NCBI GenBank assembly: GCA_024291935.2
Contig: CM044306.1
Coordinates: 5,466,501 to 5,530,500 of the forward strand
Length of the DNA stretch: 64,000 bases
Direction of reading: 5' to 3'
From: Okapia johnstoni
Taxonomy: Eukaryota > Chordata > Mammalia > Artiodactyla > Giraffidae
The number at the start of each line of letters is the position of its first letter. The stretch's first letter is position 1. Position numbers and translations under genes: made by a program. Under the pieces are notes generated by a model. It made no database searches and was not told where the DNA came from. It saw only the letters and a program-made list of their open reading frames with translations. Positions 53,801 to 64,000 of this stretch are shown here, piece after piece.

Positions 53801-54894
53801 TTTGAGTGCAAGGAGGAGTGGGAGAATTCTGGGAAGTTTCCTTGAAAAGGATGAGTTACAGAGCGGAAGAGGGTGACCGGAAGGAGGAGAAGGAAGGACT
53901 GGGAGAACGCCTTGACTTCCCAGAATTTCTTAAAGACGCTCCTGCCCACTCAAAGCCCAGATCTGCCTCTTTCTTGGACCTGGCAAGGATTTTGTTAAGT
54001 CAGAGATCCTGCAAGAAACAGGGTGGGCAGTAAAAGAACGTAGGGAGACAACAGCCAGGGACCAGTTCTCTGGTACAGGAGGGACAAACCACAAGTGCAA
54101 TTACTCAAAAAAAGAGCTTGAAATTAAAAAATGATTCCAAGCCAAGAAGGGGAGTACATAAGTTACCGCAGCCCCGAGACATTTATGAATAATACAAATG
54201 CCGAGAGGTGGTGAAGCCGGAGCGCAGTTAATTAATATGTACAGGCGTAGAGATGCACTTGAAAAACAATAGTGCTGGTTCTCCCTCGCTCGAAGTAAAA
54301 ATATTTCCAGAAAGACTGACACGTTTATTATTTTCTAACATAATTGCCTTATTGTGGAGCATTGGTAATGGAACCCATTAGAGGCGTTAAGCACCTGCCC
54401 AGCTCCCCTGAATGCAGTTTGGTTCCAGGATCCTGGGGAGGGCAGGTAGGAGGCGGCTGGTGGGGTGTGGTGGGTGGGCGGAGGGGGCGTCCCTGGGGAG
54501 CACTGCTTTGCAAGCCTGATGCCCCCACTGCCCTGTCCTCCGCCTCTCCCCAACCAAGCCTACCTCGATCCTCTGCCTTTGATTCCCTTTGTTGCTTCTT
54601 TGAGCCCACCACCACCCACTTCTGGGTGCTTCTGTGAGCTGGTGTGGGCTGGAGGGGCAACGGTGTAGCCTGGGAGCCCTCCCCCCAACCCCATGGTATA
54701 AGAAGGCTGAGAGGAAGTAGCGGAGGAAGCCGGATGGCTGGGTGGGGGAAGGGGAACCAGAGCCAAAGCCATCAGTGCAAGGCCAGAACCACCCTAGTAA
54801 TAGAAAACTCAGCCCTGTGGATGCTCTTGGGGCTTCCTGGTGAAGGTGGGTGGGAACACTGGCTTGGGATGCTGGGACCTCGGGTGCCGGTCCT
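53801..54894. other. unique DNA with regulatory candidate
   Basis: No supportable gene. 54095-54430 is called separately. 54437-54490 is G-rich. Confidence 0.5.
54095..54430. promoter_or_regulatory. candidate regulatory island
   Basis: Repeat-free AT-rich block: 'gcagttaattaatatgtaca', 'gtaaaaatatttccagaaag', 'ttattattttctaacataat', 'gcattggtaatggaacccat'. One of the best candidates, with tight TAAT clustering (ttaattaa). Inference only. Confidence 0.36.
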
Positions 54895-54985
54895 CCTAGC
54901 TCTTTTGGACCAAAGACCCAGAGTCACTTTGCATCTCTGGATCTCAGTTTCCTCACCTGTCATGTGGTGCCCATGCAGCTGGGGT
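54895..54985 (+). repeat. MIR SINE fragment
   Basis: Forward: 'agagtcactttgcatctctg', 'gatctcagtttcctcacctg', 'tcatgtggtgcccatgcag'. Confidence 0.48.
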
Positions 54986-56049
54986 ACCTGGCAGCGGGGG
55001 TACCTGGCTTCCAGTGTCATGGCTGCTCAACATTCTACACACCAGTCACTTCAGACAAGACGTGGTCTTGTCACTACATCCAGGTCTTTTCCTCTGCAGT
55101 CAGGGATGCCCACCTTAACAGATAAATGACCAAACTACTCCTTCCCTGAAGAGGAATGCTGTGTCCTCCCGCAGCTCCTGTGGGTGCCCTGCCCCACCCT
55201 GTCCGCCCAGCCCTCCCGATCGACAATGGGAACAGAAGCCGCCACAGGCTTGGCCTCCCAGCCCCGCCTTCCTGCACGCGCTCCGCCCTTGGCATCTGGA
55301 CACATCCCATCAGTCCCACTGCTTTGCCTCTTCTCTTCCTCTGTACTTCCTTAAACACTGGCCCTTTCCAGGATTTTGCCCTTGGCTTTCCTCTCTTCCC
55401 ATTTTCCAGCGCTCCTGTGGCTTGATGGCACAGCTACATCTCGTATCTGTACTGACCACCCAGCCCTGTCTTCTGAGCTCCAGGATTGGTCAATCCAGCG
55501 GTCGGGGGTGGGGGGTGGGGGGCTCTTTCCTGAGCAGGCCGGGTGCCTCCCAGGATGACTGCCCCTCCGGTGAGCGTGGTCAGAGGCCCCAGAGGAAGCT
55601 GTCTGCACCCCAGCACGTCCTTGCCCCCACTGCACTGTTCAGAGACAGATGGTCTCCCTCACTCAAGGTCTGTGATCTGCCCGGACAGGTGGGCACACGT
55701 ATAGATGCTGCATCCATAATCTTCTATTCAACCCCAGTACTGCCTCCACCATCTTGCTTCTCTTTTAAAATTTCCAGCAGTGAATGAAAGCTGGTCCCAA
55801 AGAAGGAGAAAAGTTCCCCACTGGGAAGCTTGGAGGGCTGACCCTTCCTTTGCCCCCCTGTCCCTGACATCCACTCTCTGGGTCCCAGGAGGACAGAAAA
55901 TCCCCCTTCTCATTTGCCGGCTCCGTTCCCCAGCTGCCTGGCCCTGGTGCTGGGCCTCCTGAGTGGTTATTGGCCGAGCTGTTCAGCAGGGCAGCTCCCT
56001 TGTGGGCACCCAGCCCCACTGCCTGACAGGCTGTGTGCGAGGGGACAGG
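54986..56049. other. unique GC-rich DNA
   Basis: Single copy. Overlapping frames (up to 208 codons) follow GC content and lack any recognised domain. The run gggggtggggggtgggggg at about 55504-55522 is a strong G-quadruplex candidate. Confidence 0.5.
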
Positions 56050-56320
56050 CCTGAATGACTGTAATATGAACCATGAAAGTGGATATTAAAGACTTTATTA
56101 CAGGGTGAGGACGCCTAATTGCGACGTTCCTTTCAGGAAGTCGGCGCTGATGAGTTTAAGTTGCAGCACCCAATTATTATAACTCTGTCAGCGCAGAGCA
56201 GGGTGGAGGCGGGGGCCTGGGGGAGGTGAGCTGGAGGCGCAATTACCTGCACTTCATCCGAGGCACACACCGCCCGCCTGGAATTTTAAAGAGAGATTGA
56301 TTCGGCTCTGAGCTTCCTCC
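56050..56320. promoter_or_regulatory. candidate regulatory island
   Basis: Repeat-free block: 'gactgtaatatgaaccatga', 'gactttattacagggtgagg', 'cgcctaattgcgacgttcct', 'caattattataactctgtca', 'ggcgcaattacctgcacttc'. TAAT cores are mixed with retained CpGs. Inference only. Confidence 0.35.
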
Positions 56321-56499
56321 CGCTCACCACGGCGGCGTGCTTGCTCTCGAGGACGGCTCCCTCGCTCTGCCCTCCCCCTCCCCAGGCTTCTTGCGGAAGA
56401 GGCGGCATTTGTGAGCAGCCATAGAACACCCCAGCCCTCCTGCCCACCACCCATCCCTGCCAGGGACGCAGCCTCGTGTTGAGATGCAAGGTTGTCTAG

Positions 56500-56670
56500 G
56501 GCACCTCAGCATCAAACAGTCCAGCTCTCACCTTTCAAATGGGAAAGCCGACTCTAGAGGATGGGGTCCGGGATGGGGACCTGCCTGGGTTACCCAGCTG
56601 CTAAGTGGCAGAGCAGGGCAGGACCCTTCTGGTCTGATTCCGGCCTAGAGCTCTGGCCGCACGTTGCAAG
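56500..56670 (-). repeat. MIR SINE
   Basis: Reverse: 'ctttcaaatgggaaagccga', 'gggttacccagctgctaagt', 'ggcagagcagggcaggaccc', 'ggtctgattccggcctagag'. Confidence 0.6.
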
Positions 56671-56879
56671 AGATACGCCAAGACATGTGGGGGCAACCGG
56701 AGTCTTCTTAAGGTGAGTAGGCAGGTATAGGTTTTGCCTACCAGGTGCGTGGGAATCCAGCTGTGTCTTGGGATGAGCTCATGGAAGAAGACAGTGGAGC
56801 CCGTGCTAGGGAGGTAAACAGCATCATCACAACTCGTCATCACCTTGCTCCAGGAGTATTACATGTTCTACCATTTCAA
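56671..56879. other. unique DNA
   Basis: Short single-copy spacer; nothing recognised. Confidence 0.45.
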
Positions 56880-57050
56880 CAGTCATGCATTCAAATGTTC
56901 TTCAGCACCTACTGGGTGCTGGGCACTGCGGATGAAGGATACAAACATCTCTGTAGGCAAGGAACTCACAATTTAAAAGGGGCGATGCACAAGCCAATTG
57001 GCGATTAGGATACTGTATGGAAAACACTAGATAGGGATGGGCACACATGC
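56880..57050 (-). repeat. L2 LINE fragment
   Basis: Reverse: 'gttcttcagcacctactggg', 'tgctgggcactgcggatgaa', 'ggcaaggaactcacaattta', 'gatactgtatggaaaac'. Confidence 0.62.
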
Positions 57051-58330
57051 ATCACCTTCTTTAGTCACATAAATGTAAGTGATTACACATAAAGAGATAC
57101 TTCGACGTAGTCTGCCTAGTGCCAGCTGAATAGTACAGGCGGTAAAGGCTAGAACTATTCAGATGAGCAAGCGCTTCACAGCACATTGTGGCTCTGGTGG
57201 ATTCATTAGAAAGGCAGGCTCCAATGGATGGGCGGGAATTTAAAAGACAGTAAGCAATGGGTGGGAGTTAGGACTGGGGAGAGAAAAGTGAGTTCGTTCC
57301 AACCTCGAACTAGGAAAGTCAGTACCCGGAGTGGTCACTGCTTTTTATCTCCAGCCAAGAGCATCCAGCTCACCTGTTCCATGGGGGAAGTAGATTAGTA
57401 CTCTGAGCATAGCCGGGGGATTCAAGATGCCCCACAACAGTAATGATGAAGGAGAGGGGCAAAGTCATGGAGACCCCACCCCCTTCCCTTGCACTTGTGC
57501 ATGCCCAGAGTCAACTTGCCTGATTAATGTTCCCCAGCCAGGGTGTGCAGCCCGAAGAAGCCTGATTAGCCAGGAGGTGTGTCCCATTTACTGAGATGCA
57601 GGAGGTCGGGAGCAGCACGGAAGAGAACAGGTGGTCTTTAGACATGCTGTCTGAGCTGCATGTGGAGGCGGATGGATTTGGGTAGACACTTTGGGAGTTT
57701 AGGAGTAATATAGGGCTGGTGCTGAAATAATGGGGGTGTTTTTGGCTTATGGATGATATGTAGGACAATGAGATTAGAGGAGACATCTGGAGAGAAAGAG
57801 AGATTGAGAGAGAGGTGGGGGGGAGAACAGAGGAGAGACAGACAGACGGACAGAAACGGATACAGAGAGGAGTTGGGCACACTGTGGCACTCTGGTGGGG
57901 GCAGGTGGCCGGCAAAGAAAACGGAGGTGGGGGAAAGACAGAGGACTTCGATGCAATGGAGGTGAAGGAAGAGATGGTTCAGAAAAGTACAGTGCCTGGG
58001 ATGGAATCCTGCAGAGGCACCGAGGAAAATGAGGACAGAAAAGCGGCCAATTTGTCAGTGGGGGGGGTCCTACAGATTTTGTCTCAGCAGGCTCAGAAGC
58101 CAGTTGGGAGGGGTTAAAAGTGCATGGAGGCAGCAGGGGGCAGCACCACACAAATAAGCGAACCTTGACCCTTACCTCACGCCATACACACCTCAGTCAT
58201 CACCAAGCGGATGTGACCACACCCTGCACTATTAGCTTCTTATGTGCAATCACTCATAGTTATGCAATTAAATTAAAGGAAGTGGGATTAGTATGAACAC
58301 TTCTGTCTAGCACTTTCTACACTGTACTAT
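57051..58330. other. unique DNA with GA-rich part
   Basis: 57783-57875 is purine-rich ('gagagaaagagagattgaga', 'gagacagacagacggacaga'). No gene. Holds the CTCF-like site. Confidence 0.5.
58129..58145 (+). promoter_or_regulatory. CTCF-like site
   Basis: ggcagcagggggcagca matches the CTCF core (CCAGCAGGGGGCRC type) at all but the first and last core positions. It lies in non-repeat DNA. Occupancy cannot be inferred from sequence alone. Confidence 0.45.
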
Positions 58331-58425
58331 AATTGCTGGTTGACTTTCGTCATCTCCCACGTTAAGCTGTGAACTCCTTGAATACAGAGATAGAATCTTG
58401 TCATCTTTTTATCTCCAATGTAACT
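58331..58425 (+). repeat. possible L2 fragment
   Basis: Weak: 'gttaagctgtgaactccttg', 'aatacagagatagaatcttg'. Just before the L1. Confidence 0.35.
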
Positions 58426-59096
58426 AAAAAATGGATCATAGACCTCAATGTCAAATCTAGAACTATAAAACTTCTGGAATAAAATATGAAAGAAACTTTT
58501 GTAACCTTAGGAGAGATCAAGATTTCTTAGGATACAAAAAGCATTTAAAAAATGGATATTATATATCACAAAACACAAAAAAATTTTAAAATTCTGCTCT
58601 TCAAAAATACCATTAAGAAAATGAAAAGGTAGACCACAAAATGGGGGGAAAGATTTACAATACATATATCTGAAAAAAGACTTGTATCCAGAATGTGAAA
58701 AGAATTCTTACAACTCAATCATAAGACAGTTTGATAGAAAAAAAAGAAAAAAATTTAAACAGAACTTCACCAAAATAAAGGAGTACGCGAAAAGATGCTC
58801 AACATTATTAGTCATCAAGGAAATGCAAATTAAAACCATAATAAGACACCACTATACAAACCTACAAGGATGGTGGAAGTTAAAAAGATACACTTACCAC
58901 CAAGTGCTGGTGAGGATGTGGAGCAAATGGAATTCTCACATACCACTGGTGAAATAATCTGACCACTTTGGGGAAAAAGTCTGGCAACTTTTAATAAATC
59001 CAAATGCACACTTATTATATGATCCAACAATTTCACGTCTATGTATTTTTTTACCTAAAGGAAATGAAGACATGTCCAAAGACTTGAACACTGTTG

Positions 59097-61075
59097 TTGT
59101 TTTTCAGTTGCTCAGTTGTGTCCGACTCTTTGCAACCCCATGGACTGCAGCATGCCAGGCTTCCCTGTCCTTCACCATCTCCCAGAGCTTGCTCAAACTC
59201 ACGACCATTGAGTGGGTGATGCCATCCGACCATCTTGTCCTCTGTCGTCCCCTTCTCCTCCTGCCTTCAGTCTTTCCCAGCATCAGGGTCTTTTCTAATG
59301 AGTCAGCTCTTTGAATCAGGTGGCCAAAGTATTTGAGCTTCAGCTTCAGCATTAGTCCTTCCAATGAATATTCAGGATTGATTTCCTTTCAGACTGACTG
59401 GTTGGATCTCCTTGCTGTCCAAGAGACTCTCAAGAGTCTTCCCTAACACCGTAGCTCAAAAGCATCAGTTCTTCAGCACTCAGCCTTCTTTATGGTCCAA
59501 CTCTCACATCCGTACATGACTACTAGCAAAACCATAGCTTTGACTATATGGACATTTGTTCGCAAAGTAACGTCTCTATTTTTTAATATGCTGTCTAAGT
59601 TTTTCATAACCTGCAGGTCAAGAAGCAACAGTTAGAACTGGACATGGAACAACAGACTGGTTCCAAATCAGGAAAGGAGTACATCAAGGCTGTATATTGT
59701 CACCTTGCTTATTAAACTTGTATACAGAGTACATCATGAGAAACGCTGGTCTGGATGAAGCACAAGCTTGAATCAAAATTGCCGGGAGAAATATTAATAA
59801 CCTCAGATATGCAGATGACACCACACTTATGGCAGAAAGTGAAGAAGAACTAAAGAGCCTCTTGATGAAAGTGAAAGAGGAGAGTGAAAAAAATTGGCTT
59901 AAAGCTCAACATTCAGAAAACTAAGATCATGGCATCCGGTCCCATCACTTCATGGCAAATAGACGGGGAAACAATGGAAAAAATGACAGACTATTCTAGG
60001 GGGCTCCAAAATCACTGCAGATGGTGACTGCAGCCATGAAATTAAAAGATGCTTGCTCCTTGGAAGAAAACCTATGACCAACCTAGACAGCATATTAAAA
60101 AGCAGAGACATTACTTTGCCAACAAAGGTCCATCTAGTCAAGGCTGTGGTTTTTCCAGTTGTCATGTATGGATGTGAGAGTTGGACTATAAAGAAAGCTG
60201 AGTGCCAAAGAATTGATGCTTTTGAACTGTGGTGTTGAAGAAGACTCTTGAGAGTCCCTTGGACTGCAAGGAGATCCAACCAGTCCGTCCTAAAGGAGAT
60301 CAGCCCTGAATATTCATTGGTAGGACTGATGTTGAAGCTGAAACTCCAATACTTTGGCCACCTGATGTGAAGAGCTGACTCATTTGAAAAGACCCTGATG
60401 CTGAGAAAGATTGAAGGCAGGAGAAGGGGACAACAGAGGATGAGATGGTTGGATGGCATCACCCACTCGATGGACATGAGTTTGAGTAAGCTCCAGGAGT
60501 TGGTGAAGGACAGGGAAGCCTGGCGTGCTGCAGTCCAAGGGGTTGCAAAGAGTCAGACACAACTGAGCGACTGAACTGAACTGAACTAGGTTTGTCATAG
60601 TTTTTCTTCCAAGGAGCAAGTTTCTTTTAATTTCATGGCTGCAGTCACCATCTGCAGTGATTTTGGAGCCCAAGAAAATAAAGTCTGTTACTGTTTCCAT
60701 TGTTTCCCCATCTATTTGCCATCAAGTGTTGGCATTGGATGCCATGATCTTAGCTTTTGAGTGTTGAATTTTAAGCCAGTTTTTTCACTCTCCTCTTTCA
60801 CCTTCATCAAGAGGCTCTTTAGTTCCTCTTCACTTTCTGCCATAAGGGCAGTGTCATCTGCATATCTGAGGTTATTGATATTTCTCCCAGCAATCTTTGT
60901 TCCAGTTTGTGCTTCATCCAGCCTGGCATTTTGCATAATGTACTCTGCATATAAGTTAAATAAGCAGGGTGACAATATACTGCCTTGATGTACTCCTTTC
61001 CCAATTTGGAACCAGTCTGTTGTTCCATGTCTGGTTCTAACTGTTGCTCCTTGATCTGCATACAGGTTTTGTGGG
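59097..61075 (-). mobile_element. BovB LINE fragment split by another BovB
   Basis: Reverse BovB: 3' end at 59097-59609, 5' side at 60601-61075. The minus translation near 60.85 kb has the RT box YADD in LRYADDTALMAESEEE, and [15 protein letters not shown] further upstream. The inner BovB lies at 59610-60587. Confidence 0.92.
59610..60587 (+). mobile_element. BovB LINE inserted into a BovB
   Basis: Forward 5'-truncated BovB starting at 'ctgcaggtcaagaagcaaca' and ending 'ctgaactgaactgaact'. The target duplication is ctaagtttttcataa (59595-59609) against ctaggtttgtcatag (60586-60600), 12 of 15. Its frame is broken (a stop after 'gatgaagcacaagct', a frame slip at 'gagtgaaaaaaattgg'). Confidence 0.93.
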
Positions 61076-61215
61076 AGGTGGTATGATTCATACAAACCCA
61101 AAACTAGAAATAACTCACTCAATCACCAGCAGAACGGATAAATAAATTGTGGTATATCCACACAATGGAGCTCTATTCAACACTCCTCAGGATGAATTGC
61201 TGATATGTGCAGCAA

Positions 61216-61430
61216 GGCTGCAGCCCATGGGGTCACAAAGAGTCGGACACGACTGAGCCACTTCACTTTCACTTTTCACTTTTGTGCACTGGAGGAGGAA
61301 ATGGCAACCCACTCCAGTGTTCTTGCCTGGAGAATCCCAGGGACGGGGGAGCCTGGTGGGCTGCCGTCTATGGGGTTGCACAGAGTCAGACATGACTGAT
61401 GCGACTTAGCAGCAGCAGCAGCAGCAGCAA
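61216..61430 (+). mobile_element. Bov-A2 SINE with (AGC)n tail
   Basis: Forward dimer of Bov-A monomers joined at 'cacttcactttcacttttca', with the second ending 'actgatgcgacttagcagca' and seven AGC units. gcagcaa occurs on both sides (61209-61215 and 61424-61430) and may be the target duplication, though it merges with the AGC run. Confidence 0.93.
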
Positions 61431-61458
61431 TTACATGACCCTTAAAAAACATGCTGAG

Positions 61459-61680
61459 AGACTTTCCCTGTGGTCCAGTGTCTAAGGCTCCACCTTCCCA
61501 ATGCAGGGGGCCCGGGTTCAATGCCTGGTGGGGGAACTAGATCCCATGTGCCGCAACTATGAGTTTGCATGACACAGCTAACAGCATGAGCTCGTTACAG
61601 ACCTGCGTGCTGCACAAAGACAGAAGATGCCGAGTGCTGCAGCCTAAGATCTGGTGCAGCCAAAAAAATAATTAAAAAAG
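61459..61680 (+). mobile_element. CHR-type SINE, long form
   Basis: Forward copy: 'actttccctgtggtccagtg', 'ggttcaatgcctggtggggg', 'ctagatcccatgtgccgcaa', 'cctaagatctggtgcagcca', A-rich tail. Flanks aacatgctgag and aacacactgag match at 9 of 11. Confidence 0.9.
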
Positions 61681-61916
61681 AACACACTGAGTGAAAGACC
61701 CCAGATACCGGAAAGTACATGCTGTAGGATTCCATTTACATGAAATTCTAGAAAAGGCAAAACTATCTATGGTGACAGAAAGTAGACCAGAGATTGCCTG
61801 GAGCTTGCGGTGGGTGTGGAATTTGTCTGTAAATAGTCATGAGGATGCTTCATATTGTCCTTTGGCTTTTGGAGTTGTGCTTGCACGGTTGTATATATTT
61901 GTCAAAGAGCAAACTG

Positions 61917-62130
61917 GGATTCCCAGGTGGCTCAGAGGAAAAGAATGGTCTACAGTGCAGGAGATTCAGGAGGCATGGCTTCCATCCCTGGGTCAAGAAG
62001 ATCCCCTGGAGAAGGAAATGGCAACCCGCTCCAGTATTCTTGCCTGGGAAATCCCATGGACAGAGGAGCGTCGGAGCGCTACAGTCCATGGGGTCACGAA
62101 GAGTTGGAGGCGACTGAGCGACCAAGCACA
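61917..62130 (+). mobile_element. Bov-tA SINE
   Basis: Full-length forward copy from 'gggattcccaggtggctcag' to 'ttggaggcgactgagcgacc'. Inserted in the L1 3' UTR. Confidence 0.92.
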
Positions 62131-62344
62131 GGGCAACTTGTGCCCCAGCTTCTGGGGGATCCATGTTAGAGACACAGCTTTGCTCTCCAGGTTGTTGAGC
62201 TGAAGGTGGGGGGACCCTATTTTCCTTCCACAAATGGCCTTTGTTAGAGGAGCTGGGTCTCATGCTCCTGGGTTGTATGAGCTCCTCAAGGAAACCTTGG
62301 TTCCCTGGCAGGTGCACCCAGCCATTTTTGTTCCTCCCTCATTA
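62131..62344. other. unexplained insert between SINE and L1 tail
   Basis: About 215 bases of non-L1 sequence ('cttctgggggatccatgtta', 'gaaaccttggttccctggca') sit between the SINE and the last L1 piece. No repeat family recognised. Confidence 0.55.
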
Positions 62345-62412
62345 GCCAAGCAAGCGGAATACATTTTGCTGCACGTAAGTCATATCTCCATAAAGATAAT
62401 TTTTAAAAGTGA

Positions 62413-64000
62413 ACGGGACATGGTGAGAGAACGATATAATTTCCAAGTATGTGGGAATATGCACATTTCCACGAGCGCATAAATGCAAAGAAACACCCAG
62501 AAATATACACACCCAAATGCCTGTATTGCTGACCTCTGGTTAGAAGTGAGGGGAAAGGACTGTGATTAAGGTAAGTGATCAGAGGGACTTCAGCCGTAAC
62601 TATGGGGCTTTAATTTTTCAAAAGGAGAGTGTCCACTCATATTCCCTTATACTCTGAAAAAGATTCTCAGGAAGCATGAAGAGCAGAGGTGAGCAGAGTT
62701 TGTTCCACCATCAAAAATCAATTGAATATCTTTGACCTGTTTGGATCAGCTCTTTCCTTCAATTATTTATTGAGCATCTCCGTTTCTGGAAACACACGAT
62801 GAGACAGGGTTCTTTTGTCCTTGGTTTCAGCCCTTCCTTCAGCTCACCCTCAAAGAAGCCAGAGAGCCAGTCTTTGACACCCATCATTAAACAGCTGGGG
62901 GACCAAGTGACTCACATTTTTAAACCCTGCTTTTGCTGGCTCATAATAGCATCTGCCACAGAGCCCCGCTGAGGGATTTGGTGAGAAAACAGAGGCAATG
63001 AACATGGCCTAGAGTTTAATAAATAAGAGCCGAGGTTTGTGTTTTATTATTATTACCATATTTTATTGATTTTTAAGACAGTTTTTTCATACTTTAATAT
63101 TTCCGGAACTGGGCTCATTTTACAATCGCTGTCCCAATTTATTTGGCAGTGTTTTTTTCTTTCTTGGTCTATAAAATAATGGTGCATCTTATAATCGCTG
63201 GTGTCTTAGATTGTAGGAAATATGGTGATAGCATTTTGCCTGTGGCTTTCCTGTGAGGCTCTGTGGATATTTAACCAACATTAGAAATAGGGAGAAAAGC
63301 TAACCCTCTTCCCAGCTGAGGGAGAAAGAGAAAAAGCAGGAATGATTTAATTAAATCATCACCGCCAGTACCCCAACAATAGAGTGTTCCATCTGGCTTG
63401 GCTGTCACTTGGGGGAAGGCTCAGCTGCCAAGGAACTTCCTAGGTACCACTTTCTGTATATCTGTGACCTTGTCCCTGGATGGCCAAAGCTGGTCCCTTG
63501 CTCTTTGGTCAAGCAACTTCCATCAGCCTCTTAAGCTTCCCCGCCTGCAGGCTTTCCTTTGGAACAGCAAATCATGAGCGTCCTTGGGGTGGTTTTTATC
63601 CATTGGCTCTGTCCCCTCTCCCCTATGCCATGGCCATCTGAAAATTCTGATGCCATTGTTGTGACATTTACCCATCACGAACCTTTCCAGTACATCCAAT
63701 GGGTTCTCAAGTAACAACCTGAGGCTAACTTCTGCAGAAAGTGATTGCCTTGGAAAGAAAGCAGGAGGGCACAGAGTTGACGGGAGGGATGGAGAACTAT
63801 GCGGAGAAAATGAAGAGAAATCACGGAAAGGCAGATGGAGCCAAACGGACAGGGTGTTGCTGTGCGGCCGCCGCTCACCCTCCAGCCCCAGGGCTCACTG
63901 CTGTTGCAACAGCTACCCACCTCCCCCATGAGCCTGCCTCCATCACTTCCTCCACACTCAAGTTCCCTCTGAGAGTAACGAATGCCTTGACTCCAGTTGT
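62413..64000. other. unique DNA
   Basis: No supportable gene to the window end. 62755-62840 may hold an old L2 piece ('ttatttattgagcatctccg'). 63045-63230 ('ggtgcatcttataatcgctg') may be a degraded DNA transposon. Neither is firm. Confidence 0.45.

Larger units (their letters stand above)
58426..62412 (+). repeat. old L1 3' end, host of a transposon stack
   Basis: Forward L1M-type. The end of ORF2 is visible ('attctgctcttcaaaaatac', 'aagatgctcaacattattag', 'gaggatgtggagcaaatgga'). It is broken by BovB (59097-61075), resumes at 'acggataaataaattgtggt', is broken by Bov-A2, CHR and Bov-tA, and shows its 3' UTR at 61681-61916. Its poly-A end is at about 62345-62412 ('catatctccataaagataat'). The frames are decayed; inactive. 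Confidence 0.85.

Noticed and set aside
55161..55787. 208-codon forward frame
   Set aside because: GC- and proline-rich, with equally long overlapping frames on the other strand; base composition explains it.
56902..56921. Inverted repeat cagcacc...gggtgctg
   Set aside because: It lies inside an L2 fragment and reflects the L2 consensus; not a separate signal.

Overview
This window is nuclear DNA from a ruminant mammal, most likely a bovid such as cattle, sheep or goat. The evidence is its repeat content: about 35 tRNA-headed or monomeric Bov SINEs (Bov-tA, Bov-A, Bov-A2), seven fragments of the BovB LINE (one split in two), about nine cetartiodactyl CHR SINEs, one L1_BT 3' tail and one mariner-type MITE of the ruminant kind. 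Around these lie older mammalian repeats: MIR, L2, MLT1-type LTRs, MER5-like hAT elements and old L1. The species cannot be settled by eye.

I find no protein-coding exon, rRNA or tRNA gene that I can support. The only long reading frame with a recognisable protein is a 5'-truncated BovB reverse transcriptase (about 40.6-41.6 kb). Other long open frames cross SINEs, CA repeats or GC-rich DNA. The window looks like intergenic or intronic DNA. Several AT-rich, repeat-free islands rich in homeodomain-like TAAT/ATTA words (for example 24.0-24.2, 30.35-30.79, 35.1-35.35, 54.1-54.43 and 56.05-56.32 kb) look like candidate regulatory DNA; this is inference, because conservation cannot be measured here.

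Layout. 0-7 kb: mostly unique DNA with scattered SINEs, MIR and L2. 7-13 kb: MLT1 LTRs, several split by Bov-tA, with a mariner MITE at 7.42-7.51 kb. 13-19 kb: unique GC-rich and AT-rich blocks, G-rich runs, SINEs and hAT relics. 19.5-25 kb: a BovB inserted inside a Bov-tA SINE, more BovB 3' ends, MIR and L2. 25-31 kb: a GC-rich block with promoter-like features (25.56-25.87 kb), a perfect RFX-type X-box (28.34 kb), a hAT element and an AT-rich island. 31-40 kb: an L2 split by MIR and CHR, an inverted SINE pair around a TA/CA microsatellite, and MER5. 40-58 kb: the open BovB, large unique stretches, CA/TG microsatellites, an L1_BT tail inside an older L1, and a CTCF-like site (58.13 kb). 58.4-62.4 kb: one old L1 3' end carrying five or more later insertions, including BovB inside BovB. 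62.4-64 kb: mostly unique.

Strand convention: + means the element's own forward direction runs along the given strand. For Bov-tA, forward starts at the tRNA-like head (ggcttccctggtggctcag). Family names are recalled from general knowledge of repeat consensus sequences; edges are estimates, good to about 5-20 bases, except where a target-site duplication (TSD) fixes them.
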